Shown in pieces: positions 32,486-41,087 of a stretch of 42,079 bases of DNA. Numbering within the stretch: position 1 is the stretch's first letter; every line of letters begins with the position of its first letter. The DNA lies in NCBI GenBank assembly GCA_964478125.1, contig CAYZGR010000023.1, positions 1-42,079 of the forward strand, read 5' to 3'. The position numbers and the translations under genes were made by a program. Source of the DNA: FW021-bin31 sp964478125 (GTDB lineage Bacteria; Bacteroidota; Bacteroidia; Chitinophagales; Chitinophagaceae). Under the pieces are notes generated by a model, which was given only the letters and a program-made list of their open reading frames with translations, ran no database searches and was not told the DNA's origin.

Positions 32486-34690
32486 TTATTCTTCATCCAT
32501 CAGTTTATCCAGGGCCGTATCGTACGGAACTTTCCATTCTTCAATATTTCCCCAGTTTTCTTTATCAATTTCTATGATCCCGGCGGTTACTTCTCCCAAT
32601 CGCTCGTAAACCATTCCGCTCAGTAATTTTTCAAACATTGCACATTTTCCGCTTTCCACGGAAACCGCCACACGGCTTTGTGCTTCGCCGAACAGGAAAG
32701 CGTCTTTGCGGATCGATTTATCCGTTTGGATCCGGAATCCGAGGTTATCCGGCATGGCGCTTTCCAGAAGGGTAATAAACAGACCGCCATCGCTCAGGTC
32801 ATGTGCAGAGCGGATCACCTCGCCTTTTATAAGGGTTTTCAGTATTTCCTGCAAGGCGAATTCTTCTTCCATATTGAAATGTGGAGCGGGGCTGTAAGTT
32901 ATGCCCTGAATTTTACTTAAATATTCGGAACAGGCTATATCCGCACGGCTCTGTCCGATGAGATAGATGGTATCTCCTTCCTCTTTGAAATTAAGGGTCA
33001 TCTTTTTTGAAGGATCATCGAGAATGCCCACCATCCCGATCACGGGAGTGGGATATATGGGTCCGCTTGGGGATTGATTGTAAAAGCTTACGTTCCCTCC
33101 CGTTACGGGCGTATTAAACCGTTTACAAGCCTCGCCCATTCCCTTCACTGCTTCCGTAAACTGATAGTAAACTTCCGGATTATATGGATTACCGAAGTTC
33201 AGACAATTGGTTATGGCTACCGGTTCTCCGCCGGTGCATACAATATTTCGTGCAGCCTCGGCTACTGCTATCATTGCCCCTTTATAGGGATCTGCAAATA
33301 CATAGCGCCCGTTACAGTCCGTTGTCATGGCCAGGGCTTTCTTTTCTCCTTTTATCAGGGAGACGGCGGCATCAGAGGGACTGTTTGTAGAGGCATTGGC
33401 TGCGCCTACCATGCTGTCATACTGAGTATATATCCATTCTTTGGAAGCAATATTGAGGGAGGAGGTCAATTTACGGGCTACTGCTTTTAAATTCTTGGGG
33501 ATGGCTATTTGCCGGGGAGAAAAAGCCTTTATTCTTTCAAAATATTGAGGTATGGCGGTTTCACGCTGATAAACCGGAGCTCCTCCGCCCAAAACCAGGC
33601 TGGATGCGGGTACGTTTGCTTCAAGCTTTCCGTTCAGATAAAATTGAAGGTTGGGTTCCCGGGTCACTGTTCCGATCTGCACACAATTTAAATCCCATTT
33701 TTCAAAAATGCGCAGAACTTCTGCCTCGCGGCCTTTTTTAACAACAATGAGCATACGTTCCTGACTTTCGCTCAACAACATTTCCCAGGCCTTCATTCCT
33801 TGCTGGCGGGTCGGTACTTTTTCCAGATCAATGCGCATACCGGATTCTCCTTTCGCGCTCATTTCCGCCGACGAACAGGTGATGCCGGCAGCACCCATAT
33901 CCTGCATCCCAATCAGGGCTCCTGTCGGGATCACTTCAAGGCAGGCTTCCAGCAATTTTTTTTCCTGGAATGGGTCTCCTACCTGAACTGCAGGCAGATC
34001 TTCTGCACTGTCTTCATTAATATTGGCCGAGGCGAAGGAAGCTCCCCCCATACCATCTTTGCCCGTATCAGAGCCTACGATAAAAACAGGGTTGTCCGTC
34101 CCGTATGAAGTGGCGGAAACGGTCTGTCCCACTTTTACCACGCCTACACTCATGGCGTTCACCAGCGGATTGGTATTGTAACAATCTTCAAAGTATACTT
34201 CTCCACCCACTGTAGGTACGCCAAAGCAGTTGCCATAATGACCAATTCCTTTTACAATTCCCCTTAGCAGATGCTTGGTTTTGGGATCAGATGCTTTGCC
34301 AAACCGCAAGCTGTTTAAAGCGGCGATGGGCCGGGCCCCCATGGTGAAAATATCCCGATGGATGCCTCCTACGCCGGTTGCGGCTCCCTGAAAAGGTTCG
34401 ATGGCAGAGGGATGGTTATGTGACTCAATCTTAAAGACGCAGGCCATGCCGTCTCCTATATCCACCAGGCCGGCATTTTCTTCGCCGGCTTTTACCAGTA
34501 GCCGCCCGCCCTCACGAGGAAGGGTTTTCAACCAGGCAATTGAGTTTTTGTAGCTGCAATGTTCACTCCACATAACAGAATACATACTGAGCTCCGTGAA
34601 ATTGGGGATGCGGCCCAGAATGTCTTTGATCTTTTCAAACTCTTCAGCGGTCAGTCCCAATTGTAAGGCGGCATCTACGGTCATTTCCAT
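32486..34690 (-). CDS. purL: Phosphoribosylformylglycinamidine synthase subunit PurL
   Basis: ATP-dependent conversion of FGAR to FGAM in purine synthesis; small-type PurL that works with PurQ and PurS. It has 734 residues. The N-terminal MWSEHCSYKNS motif carries the catalytic His, and GIGDGMACVFKIESHNHPSA and GVGGIHRDIFTMGARPIA follow. The second half repeats the fold with NASTNSPSDAA and SAHDLSDGG. A -7 box TAACTTTG lies 32 nt upstream of the ATG. It is divergent from purM; purQ and purS are elsewhere. Confidence 0.96.
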   Translation of the reverse strand: MEMTVDAALQLGLTAEEFEKIKDILGRIPNFTELSMYSVMWSEHCSYKNSIAWLKTLPREGGRLLVKAGEENAGLVDIGDGMACVFKIESHNHPSAIEPFQGAATGVGGIHRDIFTMGARPIAALNSLRFGKASDPKTKHLLRGIVKGIGHYGNCFGVPTVGGEVYFEDCYNTNPLVNAMSVGVVKVGQTVSATSYGTDNPVFIVGSDTGKDGMGGASFASANINEDSAEDLPAVQVGDPFQEKKLLEACLEVIPTGALIGMQDMGAAGITCSSAEMSAKGESGMRIDLEKVPTRQQGMKAWEMLLSESQERMLIVVKKGREAEVLRIFEKWDLNCVQIGTVTREPNLQFYLNGKLEANVPASSLVLGGGAPVYQRETAIPQYFERIKAFSPRQIAIPKNLKAVARKLTSSLNIASKEWIYTQYDSMVGAANASTNSPSDAAVSLIKGEKKALAMTTDCNGRYVFADPYKGAMIAVAEAARNIVCTGGEPVAITNCLNFGNPYNPEVYYQFTEAVKGMGEACKRFNTPVTGGNVSFYNQSPSGPIYPTPVIGMVGILDDPSKKMTLNFKEEGDTIYLIGQSRADIACSEYLSKIQGITYSPAPHFNMEEEFALQEILKTLIKGEVIRSAHDLSDGGLFITLLESAMPDNLGFRIQTDKSIRKDAFLFGEAQSRVAVSVESGKCAMFEKLLSGMVYERLGEVTAGIIEIDKENWGNIEEWKVPYDTALDKLMDEE

Positions 34691-34722
34691 AAATAGTAGG
34701 TATTAAATCATTTTCAAGGACG

Positions 34723-34730
34723 CAAAGTTA
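34723..34730 (-). promoter_or_regulatory. Promoter -7 box of purL
   Basis: TAACTTTG on the minus strand. It lies 30 nt from the purM -7 box on the other strand, so the two promoters are face to back and could share one operator. Confidence 0.55.
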
Positions 34731-34760
34731 GTGGAATTTAAATGATTGTTTTATCTTCCC

Positions 34761-34768
34761 TATTTTTG
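34761..34768 (+). promoter_or_regulatory. Promoter -7 box of purM
   Basis: TATTTTTG with TTTA at 34737-34740 (20-nt spacing, three of four -33 bases). It stands 29 nt before the TTG start of purM. Confidence 0.55.
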
Positions 34769-34797
34769 CACTTTACTCTTTACTTAAAAAAATAATT

Positions 34798-35976
34798 TTG
34801 AGCAGCTCACGATATGAGAAACGCGGCGTTTCTGCGGCAAAAGAAGAAGTTCATCGCGCTATCCGCCAGGTAGACAGGGGGCTTTTCCCAAAGGCTTTCT
34901 GTAAGATCGTTCCCGATTATCTTGGGGGGGATCCGGATTATTGTAATATCATGCATGCGGATGGCGCGGGTACCAAATCCGCATTGGCATATGCCTACTG
35001 GAAAGAGACCGGTGACCCGGATGTTTGGCGCGGTATCGCGCAGGATGCCATCGTAATGAATACGGATGATCTGCTTTGTGTGGGCGTTCTGGATAATATC
35101 CTGCTTTCTTCTACTATTGGACGGAATAAAAACAAGATCCCCGGAGAGGTGATCGCCGCTATTATTCAGGGAACCGAGGAAGTATTGGAAGAATTGCGAA
35201 GCTATGGGTTGCCGATCTATTCAACAGGGGGGGAAACTGCTGATGTAGGCGATCTGGTCCGTACCCTTATTGTAGATTCCACCGTTACTGCCCGGATGAA
35301 GCGGAACCATGTGATCTCTAATGATCATATTCAACCCGGAGATGTCATAGTGGGTTTGGCCTCCTTTGGCCAGGCCTCTTATGAAAAGGCATACAACAGT
35401 GGTATGGGAAGCAACGGGCTTACTTCTGCCCGTCATGATGTTTTAAATAAAAGGGTAGGAGTGCGATATCCCGAAACTTTTGATCCGGCTTTGCCGGAAG
35501 AAGTAGCCTATTGCGGCTCAAAAACATTAACTGATCCTATCCATGTCCCGGATTTTGGCGCCATTCCCGTAGGGAAACTGATCTTATCACCCACGCGTAC
35601 TTATGCTCCGATTGTTCGGAAAATATTGGATGCTTTTGCCGGAGAAATTCATGGGATCGTGCATTGTAGCGGGGGGGGGCAAACGAAAGTAATGCATTTT
35701 GTGGATAAGGTGCGGGTGATTAAAGATCATCTTTTCGAATTACCTCCGTTATTTCGTCTGATCCGTGAAGAATCCGGCACGGATTGGAAAGAGATGTACC
35801 AGGTCTTTAACATGGGCCATCGTATGGAACTATATGTTTCCAGGGATATAGCAGAGGAGATCATTTCCATCTCCCGTTCATTTAAAGTGGAAGCAAGAAT
35901 AGTAGGCAGGGTAGAAGCGGCAGCGCGGAAAAGGCTGGAAATTCATTCTCCTTTTGGCCGGTTTATATATGAATAG
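34798..35976 (+). CDS. purM: AIR synthase (phosphoribosylformylglycinamidine cyclo-ligase)
   Basis: Closes the imidazole ring of AIR with ATP, the step after PurL. It has 392 residues, of the longer Bacteroidota type. The start is TTG: the product then begins MSSSRYEKRGVSAAKEEV, as expected for this group, and no ATG is available nearby. MHADGAGTKSALAY, QDAIVMNTDDLLCVG and STGGETADVGDL carry the ATP- and substrate-binding residues; GIVHCSGGGQTKVMHF and NMGHRMELYV are the C-terminal signatures. It is divergent from purL. Confidence 0.95.
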   Translation: MSSSRYEKRGVSAAKEEVHRAIRQVDRGLFPKAFCKIVPDYLGGDPDYCNIMHADGAGTKSALAYAYWKETGDPDVWRGIAQDAIVMNTDDLLCVGVLDNILLSSTIGRNKNKIPGEVIAAIIQGTEEVLEELRSYGLPIYSTGGETADVGDLVRTLIVDSTVTARMKRNHVISNDHIQPGDVIVGLASFGQASYEKAYNSGMGSNGLTSARHDVLNKRVGVRYPETFDPALPEEVAYCGSKTLTDPIHVPDFGAIPVGKLILSPTRTYAPIVRKILDAFAGEIHGIVHCSGGGQTKVMHFVDKVRVIKDHLFELPPLFRLIREESGTDWKEMYQVFNMGHRMELYVSRDIAEEIISISRSFKVEARIVGRVEAAARKRLEIHSPFGRFIYE

Positions 35977-36050
35977 GATTGTTATTTATGGTATTCAGGA
36001 TAATCTGGACTTTAATGTACCCAATTCTGGCCTGGAATTTGATTTCTCAA

Positions 36051-36058
36051 TATTTTTG
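36051..36058 (+). promoter_or_regulatory. -7 box of small lipoprotein gene
   Basis: TATTTTTG, 26 nt before the ATG at 36085; the -33 element is weak (TCTG at 21 nt). Confidence 0.45.
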
Positions 36059-36084
36059 GCATTGTAATTTTAAAAAGAACCCAC

Positions 36085-36561
36085 ATGAAAAAATATCTTA
36101 TTCTGTCGGCTGTATTATTTTTTGTTCTTGCTTCCTGTAGAAAGGAGGTCACTAAGGTTATTCATGATACGGATAAACAGGCATCATCCGCTGTCTACAC
36201 GATTTTGCCTGACAGCTGGGCTGCCAATGACGATAGCACGGCTTTTACTGCATCGCTTGAAGTGCCGGAACTTAATGATGCGATTCTCGACCATGGCGCT
36301 GTGGCGGTGTATCTTTCTTTTAATGATGGAAAAGATTACGAAGCCGTCCCGGAAGTATTTAATTACATTAGTTATAATGCGATTCATTATTCCGGCGGGG
36401 TAGATATAGAAACGAGAGATATCGAGGGGTATAAAATCTCTCCTCCGGAGGTAAAAATATTAGCTAAAGTTATTCTGATAGATGCAGAAAAACTGGCACT
36501 CCATCCGGCTGTTGATTTACAGAACTATAACGAGGTGAAAAGGATCTTCCTTAACAAATAA
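36085..36561 (+). CDS. Small lipoprotein of unknown function
   Basis: A 158-residue protein with a clear lipoprotein signal peptide MKKYLILSAVLFFVLASC (Cys18). The mature part has no motif I can name; it contains several beta-type stretches (~40-60, ~72-90, ~118-140) and ends NEVKRIFLNK. Acidic and charged residues are evenly spread, suggesting a soluble periplasmic domain. It has its own promoter and is convergent with blaI. Confidence 0.82.
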   Translation: MKKYLILSAVLFFVLASCRKEVTKVIHDTDKQASSAVYTILPDSWAANDDSTAFTASLEVPELNDAILDHGAVAVYLSFNDGKDYEAVPEVFNYISYNAIHYSGGVDIETRDIEGYKISPPEVKILAKVILIDAEKLALHPAVDLQNYNEVKRIFLNK

Positions 36562-36924
36562 TTATTTTTTTGCCTTTTTGGCTTCTTCCACTACTTGTGC
36601 TATTTCATTAGTTTTGAAAGCGCGTTCGGTGGAAAATGCAGCGGCCAGCTTGGTAAAAGAATTGCTGTAATATTTCCTTATCAGCTGCTTTACCTGCTTT
36701 TTGGCATATTCTTCTTTTGAAATAAGGGGATAATATTCGTAAGATCTCCCATGTGGTTCATAACTTACAAACCCCTTGTCGTACAGTATAGAAAGAATGG
36801 TTGAAACTGTATTGTAATGAGGCCTGGGGGCTTTCATCTTGGCCACAATTTCTTTTACAAGCCCTTGTTTTACTTTCCAAAGGGCCTGCATAACTTCTTC
36901 TTCTGCTCGCGTTAATGTCTTCAT
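36562..36924 (-). CDS. BlaI/MecI-family transcriptional repressor (orphan)
   Basis: A 120-residue winged-helix repressor. MKTLTRAEEEVMQALWKV and the recognition helix with RPHYNTVSTILSILYDKGFVSYEPHGR are typical of BlaI, and the C-terminal half is a dimerisation helix pair. Normally a BlaR/MecR M56 peptidase gene lies beside it; none is seen here, so it may respond to a distant sensor. A TATATTTG -7 box lies at 36965-36972 on the minus strand. It is divergent from carbonic anhydrase. Confidence 0.92.
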   Translation of the reverse strand: MKTLTRAEEEVMQALWKVKQGLVKEIVAKMKAPRPHYNTVSTILSILYDKGFVSYEPHGRSYEYYPLISKEEYAKKQVKQLIRKYYSNSFTKLAAAFSTERAFKTNEIAQVVEEAKKAKK

Positions 36925-36964
36925 ACCGGTTTAATATTTTTAAACAATAAAAGATAACGATTAA

Positions 36965-36972
36965 CAAATATA
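36965..36972 (-). promoter_or_regulatory. Promoter -7 box of blaI-like gene
   Basis: TATATTTG on the minus strand, 40 nt before the ATG. No BlaI dyad (TACA-n-TGTA) was recognised nearby. Confidence 0.5.
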
Positions 36973-37028
36973 AACCAATAATTAAGTATAAAAAAATTAA
37001 TATCTTAGTATTTGAAAATATTTCTGCT

Positions 37029-37036
37029 TATTTTTG
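37029..37036 (+). promoter_or_regulatory. Promoter -7 box of carbonic anhydrase
   Basis: TATTTTTG, 56 nt before the ATG, with TTAG at 37005-37008 as a weak -33 (20-nt spacing). Confidence 0.45.
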
Positions 37037-37092
37037 CTCTGAAGACATCAATTGATCCCTTTAAGCCTCAAAATACTAAAACTAAATAAGTA

Positions 37093-37698
37093 ATGAAAGC
37101 AACGAATCAATCGGCACAGGCCGATATTACTCCTGAGAGGGGGCTGCAACTCCTGAAAGAAGGAAACCGGCGCTTTGTTCAGAGCAAACAGGAAAAGCAG
37201 GACTTCCATCGGCAAATAGAAGTAACTCGAGAGGGACAGTTCCCTTTTGCCACTATCCTGAGTTGCATTGATTCGCGGGTACCGCTTGAGATGATCTTTG
37301 ATCAGGGCCTGGGAGATTTGTTCAGTATTCGAATAGCGGGAAATGTAGTGGATGATGATGTCCTGGGCAGCATGGAGTTTGGTGCTAAATTGGCAGGAGC
37401 CAAGCTTATTGTAGTGATGGGGCACACTGGATGCGGGGCCGTGAAAGGAGCCTGTAATGATGCAAAGCTGGGAAAGTTAACCGGCCTGCTGGAAAAAATT
37501 AAACCGGCTGTGAAACAGGTCGAACCGGGAGGAGCGCCGCAGGAATTTGAGAATCGGGTATCGGAGAAGAATGTAGAATTAAGTCTTTCGGAAATCCGCG
37601 GCCGGAGCGAGATATTGCGGACGATGGAAGAAAACGGTGAAATACGCATTATCGGCGCCATGTATGATATAGCTACAGGGGAGGTAAGGTTTTATTAA
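37093..37698 (+). CDS. Beta-carbonic anhydrase
   Basis: Interconverts CO2 and bicarbonate with a zinc ion. It has 201 residues. Zinc ligands Cys58, His111 and Cys114 and the catalytic Asp60-Arg62 dyad appear in SCIDSRVP and GHTGCGAVKGA. FSIRIAGNVVDDDVLGSMEF is also conserved. No signal peptide, so it is cytosolic. It is a single gene after a promoter shared in the intergenic region with blaI. It is convergent with hsp20. Confidence 0.95.
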   Translation: MKATNQSAQADITPERGLQLLKEGNRRFVQSKQEKQDFHRQIEVTREGQFPFATILSCIDSRVPLEMIFDQGLGDLFSIRIAGNVVDDDVLGSMEFGAKLAGAKLIVVMGHTGCGAVKGACNDAKLGKLTGLLEKIKPAVKQVEPGGAPQEFENRVSEKNVELSLSEIRGRSEILRTMEENGEIRIIGAMYDIATGEVRFY

Positions 37699-37849
37699 AT
37701 GCTCATATCTTCTGTAACCTTTGACACAGAATTATGAACCTTTGTAGAGAGACAGAACTCCTAAAATAGGAAAGATCCGGGAAGTAAAAAATCCTTAATA
37801 CAAAAGAGCATTGAGGATTTTTTAATAAAGCTTTTTAGTAATCAGGCTT

Positions 37850-38457
37850 TTAAGAGATCATAATTCGCCTCGGCGGCTTTTGTTTTGCTTCTTCCCGTTT
37901 TGGGATCGTCAATAGCAAAAGACCACTTTCATACTTAGCCTGAATCTGATCCCCGTCAACTACATCCTTAGGTAACTGAAAAGTGCGCTGAAAAGATTGA
38001 TAACTGAATTCTTGCCTGCTGTAATTCTCGTTACCTTTTTCCTCATTCTTTCGGGATCTCTCAGATCGGATCGTCAGAAGATTACCATCCAGTGTTATCT
38101 GGAAATCCTCTTTTGACATTCCCGGGGCAGCAAGTTCTACCTCAAAATTATCCGCGGTCTCTTTAATATTGACTGCCGGGATTGTTGTTTCGGTTGATGA
38201 GAAATTGGGTAACCCGCTGTCAAGAAAATCGGGACTGAAAAAATCATTAAACCAATTGGATAAAGCAGGAAATCCTACGTTACTTCTTCTGATAAGTGCC
38301 ANNNNNNNNNNNNNNNNNNNNNNNNNNNNNNNNNNNNNNNNNNNNNNNNNNNNNNNNNNNNNNNNNNNNNNNNNNNNNNNNNNNNNNNNNNNNNNNNNNN
38401 NTTAAACCAATTGGATAAAGCAGGAAATCCTACGTTACTTCTTCTGATAAGTGCCAT
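37850..38457 (-). CDS. Hsp20-type small heat-shock protein (split by false assembly gap)
   Basis: An alpha-crystallin-type chaperone that holds unfolded proteins. The annotated span contains a 100-N gap flanked by an exact 55-bp direct repeat (38247-38301 and 38402-38456). Removing the gap and one copy gives an uninterrupted frame of 150 residues from MALIRRSN to PRRIMIS, the expected family size, with the alpha-crystallin domain and the IPKREE/IMIS-type tail. A strong Shine-Dalgarno AGGAGG lies 5 nt before the ATG (38463-38468 on the minus strand), unusual for this phylum and consistent with high expression. It is convergent with carbonic anhydrase. Confidence 0.9.
38247..38301 (+). repeat. 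55-bp direct repeat flanking gap, left copy
   Basis: Identical to 38402-38456. Exactly 55 bp, a typical k-mer size in short-read assemblers, so this is most likely one genomic sequence present at two contig ends. Confidence 0.85.
38302..38401. other. Assembly gap (100 N), probably false
   Basis: Placeholder gap between two copies of the 55-bp repeat. The coding frame is restored if the gap and one copy are removed. Confidence 0.9.
38402..38456 (+). repeat. 55-bp direct repeat flanking gap, right copy
   Basis: Identical to 38247-38301; see that entry. This copy is continuous with the start codon of hsp20. Confidence 0.85.
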
Positions 38458-38782
38458 AACAACCTCCTTTTTTAAAGTTTAACAATTAATATTTCAATGG
38501 AACATACTATAGTAAAAACAACTTAAATGCCAAACTCCTTTATTTTTTCCTCTTACTGACTTTTTGTCATATTTTGCTTGATGCTATTTTTGAGAGTGCT
38601 TTTTCAATAGCTGCCATTAGAGTGGTCTTACACTTTGATTTGTTTTATATTCCATTTAAATATCTATTTTATAGATTGATCGAAGGGAGAAACCGGAAAA
38701 CGGATGTACCCTTTTTAAGGCTTTTTTATTACCTTTATCTACTGAAGTACAAAATGGAACGCAACTTATTAACAGGCATAAA
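38458..38782. other. 325-bp intergenic region between hsp20 and the flavoprotein gene
   Basis: It holds the hsp20 ribosome-binding site and presumably divergent promoters. TACCTTTA at 38730-38737 is a near-consensus -7 box for the flavoprotein gene, 45 nt before its ATG. A 72-codon plus-strand frame at 38574 is not credible as a gene. Confidence 0.4.
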
Positions 38783-40288
38783 ATGCGAATAGAAAGAAGA
38801 TCATTTATAAAAAATGCACTTATGACAGGAGTGGGCGCCTCATTAATTAGAAAAAGCCCTTTGTCCCGTAAAAGAGCGAATTTTATAACTGGTTCCGAAA
38901 ATGCTTTAACGTCTTCTTTAAAGCCTAATCCAAAAAATATCATTGTGGCCGGGGCGGGAATAACGGGCCTTTGCTGTGCTTACGAATTGATGAAAAGAGG
39001 TCATCATGTCGTTGTTCTGGAGGCCGGCGGCAGGCATGGAGGACATGTGTTTACCGGCAGAGACGGATTATCTGATGGGCTGTATGCCGACTTTGGAGCC
39101 GATCACATTACCAGGCCGGGGTATGAAAAATTCTTCGAGTATGTGGCAGAATTTGACCTTCCGGTATTGCCATACCCCAATGCTGAAGGTTCAGAGGCTG
39201 CCCCGGGCGGTCATCAGCTAAAAATGATCGACGGAAAGTTTTACAGTGATAAAATGCTTGCAGACCCGGCTGTGCTTGAAACTTTCGGTTTTAACAGTGA
39301 TGAAGTAAGCTTTCTTACTTCGCATCCCTGGTATGCTCTTAAATCTATTTATGTAAACAGTTTCCTGGATAAATTCAAGGATCCGTATCAACCATTTGGT
39401 GTAGGTTATGATGGTCTGGATCACATTTCTTTATCGGATTTTTATAAAAAGCAAGGCGCCTCGACGGCTGCATTGCGTTTTTTGGGAGGGAAAAATACGT
39501 CTGCATTGTATGCGCTTTGGAGGATGGCGGTGATGAAGTCCCGAAAGATTCCGCTCTCTGAGGGTGACACATTCCGGCTTCAAGGCGGGAATCAGGAACT
39601 GCCTAATGCTTTTGCCCAACGGCTGGGATCCAGGGTGAAATTAAAGCATCCTGTAAGGGCTATTGAGCAAGACGGATCCCGGGTGACCGTAACCTATACG
39701 GCTTATGATTACGATAAAGAAGAAAAGATGGTTGGTGATTATCTGATCAATTGTATTTCCCTCCCTGTTTTCAGGAATATTTCCGTTACGCCGGCTTTTT
39801 CAGCTGAAAAACAGTATGTGATCGATAACCTGGCTTATACATCACATCCGTTCTATGTGTTTGAAGCCGAATCAAAATTTTGGTTAAAAGAGGGATTTAA
39901 AAGTATCAACATGGAATTTGAGCATCCCGATATTTCTTCTATATGGCAGGAACCTAATGAAATAGATTCTTCCCGGGTTATTTTAAAAGCTTTCGGTCCC
40001 GGCGGCCTGTCTCCCCGGCGTGTTTTGGCTGCTTTTAGGAAGGTATATCCCGGTAAGCAGGATACCATTGCACAGTCTTTAACCAAAGACTGGACGGTTG
40101 ATCCGTATTCACCGAACTGTGAAATGTTGCCTTTCCCCATAGGGAAGATGCATAAGTTTTGGCCTCAGATCATGAAACCTGAAGGGCGGATCTATTTTGC
40201 AGGAACTTATGCGGATAATTTGAGCAGAGGAATGGAATCGTGCCTGCGTTCGGCTCAAAGAGTGGCTCATGAAATTGACCGTATATAA
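38783..40288 (+). CDS. Tat-exported FAD-dependent amine oxidase-like protein
   Basis: A 501-residue flavoprotein. The N-terminus has a twin-arginine signal RRSFIKNALMTGVGASLI, so it is folded with its cofactor and exported. The FAD-binding Rossmann motif is IVAGAGITGLCCAYELMKRGHHVVVLEAGGRHGGHV (residues ~53-88). The C-terminal FAD motif GRIYFAGTYADNLSRGMESCLRSAQRVA is also clear. The family includes monoamine oxidases, protoporphyrinogen oxidase and carotenoid desaturases; the substrate is unknown. Ten nt downstream lies a cytochrome c gene, which suggests an electron acceptor. Confidence 0.87.
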   Translation: MRIERRSFIKNALMTGVGASLIRKSPLSRKRANFITGSENALTSSLKPNPKNIIVAGAGITGLCCAYELMKRGHHVVVLEAGGRHGGHVFTGRDGLSDGLYADFGADHITRPGYEKFFEYVAEFDLPVLPYPNAEGSEAAPGGHQLKMIDGKFYSDKMLADPAVLETFGFNSDEVSFLTSHPWYALKSIYVNSFLDKFKDPYQPFGVGYDGLDHISLSDFYKKQGASTAALRFLGGKNTSALYALWRMAVMKSRKIPLSEGDTFRLQGGNQELPNAFAQRLGSRVKLKHPVRAIEQDGSRVTVTYTAYDYDKEEKMVGDYLINCISLPVFRNISVTPAFSAEKQYVIDNLAYTSHPFYVFEAESKFWLKEGFKSINMEFEHPDISSIWQEPNEIDSSRVILKAFGPGGLSPRRVLAAFRKVYPGKQDTIAQSLTKDWTVDPYSPNCEMLPFPIGKMHKFWPQIMKPEGRIYFAGTYADNLSRGMESCLRSAQRVAHEIDRI

Positions 40289-40298
40289 AAGATAAGAT

Positions 40299-41009
40299 AT
40301 GAAAATTATACTGCTCTTTTTTATTCTTTTTCTCCCTGCCTTCTTATTTAAAAATGATAAATCTTCATTATCACAGAACCATCCTCCCACTGTTAAAATC
40401 ACAGCTCCACGGGATAGGAGCTCATTCTCATGGAATACGTCCGTACGTTATAAGATCAGCGTATCCGATCCGGAAGACGGAGCATCTAAATATGGAGAAA
40501 TCTCGTCTAAAGAGGTCGTGCTTGAAGTTCAATATAGGAAAAACTTATCAAAAAAACAGGTAGATTCCATTAAGAGAAATATTAAGATTCCCCCCGGATT
40601 GGCTGTTATTGAATCCTCTAATTGTTTTAATTGTCATCAGTTTAATAAAAAATCAACCGGACCTTCTTTTCGGGAAATCGGGATGCATTACAAACATACA
40701 GAAGTCAACCTGGAGCTATTGGCAAAACGAATAAAAAACGGATCTTCGGGTAATTGGGGTAACCAGCCTATGCCATCGCATTTAAAATTGACTGACAGGG
40801 AAACGGAAAATATTGTAAGATGGATCTTTACAAGTGTAGCGGATACTTCCATAAGTTTTTATACGGGAATTAACGGCTCTTTTAGGATCGCACGGAAAGA
40901 GAACAGTAAAACAGGTGTATTTATTTTAACTGCTAATTATACGGATCAGGGAACAAACGGTTCCCATAGAATGAGTGGAAGAGACAGGGTTGTTATTTTT
41001 GGAAAATAA
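40299..41009 (+). CDS. Class I cytochrome c with an N-terminal Ig-like domain
   Basis: A 236-residue exported protein. After a signal peptide (~1-17) comes an Ig-like segment (~28-80; HPPTVKITAPRDR, VSDPEDGASKYGEI), like those attached to cytochrome c in large sugar dehydrogenases of Bacteroidota. The haem site is CFNCH (Cys109, Cys112, His113), and Met158 in NQPMPSH is the probable sixth ligand. The C-terminal ~60 residues look beta-rich and may complete the Ig fold. It follows the flavoprotein gene by 10 nt, suggesting that it accepts the flavoprotein's electrons. Confidence 0.88.
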   Translation: MKIILLFFILFLPAFLFKNDKSSLSQNHPPTVKITAPRDRSSFSWNTSVRYKISVSDPEDGASKYGEISSKEVVLEVQYRKNLSKKQVDSIKRNIKIPPGLAVIESSNCFNCHQFNKKSTGPSFREIGMHYKHTEVNLELLAKRIKNGSSGNWGNQPMPSHLKLTDRETENIVRWIFTSVADTSISFYTGINGSFRIARKENSKTGVFILTANYTDQGTNGSHRMSGRDRVVIFGK

Positions 41010-41047
41010 TCTTGGTAAAAACAGGAGGAGCTTAAAGCAAGAATAAA

Positions 41048-41055
41048 TATTTTTG
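41048..41055 (+). promoter_or_regulatory. -7 box of ECF sigma gene
   Basis: TATTTTTG, 32 nt before the ATG at 41088; a weak -33. Confidence 0.4.
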
Positions 41056-41087
41056 TATATTTACACTAGACAAAAACCATATAGCCT

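Noticed and set aside
38574..38792. A 72-codon plus-strand frame before the flavoprotein gene
   Set aside because: TTG start, no ribosome-binding site, no recognised family, A+T-rich non-coding composition, and it overlaps the true start.
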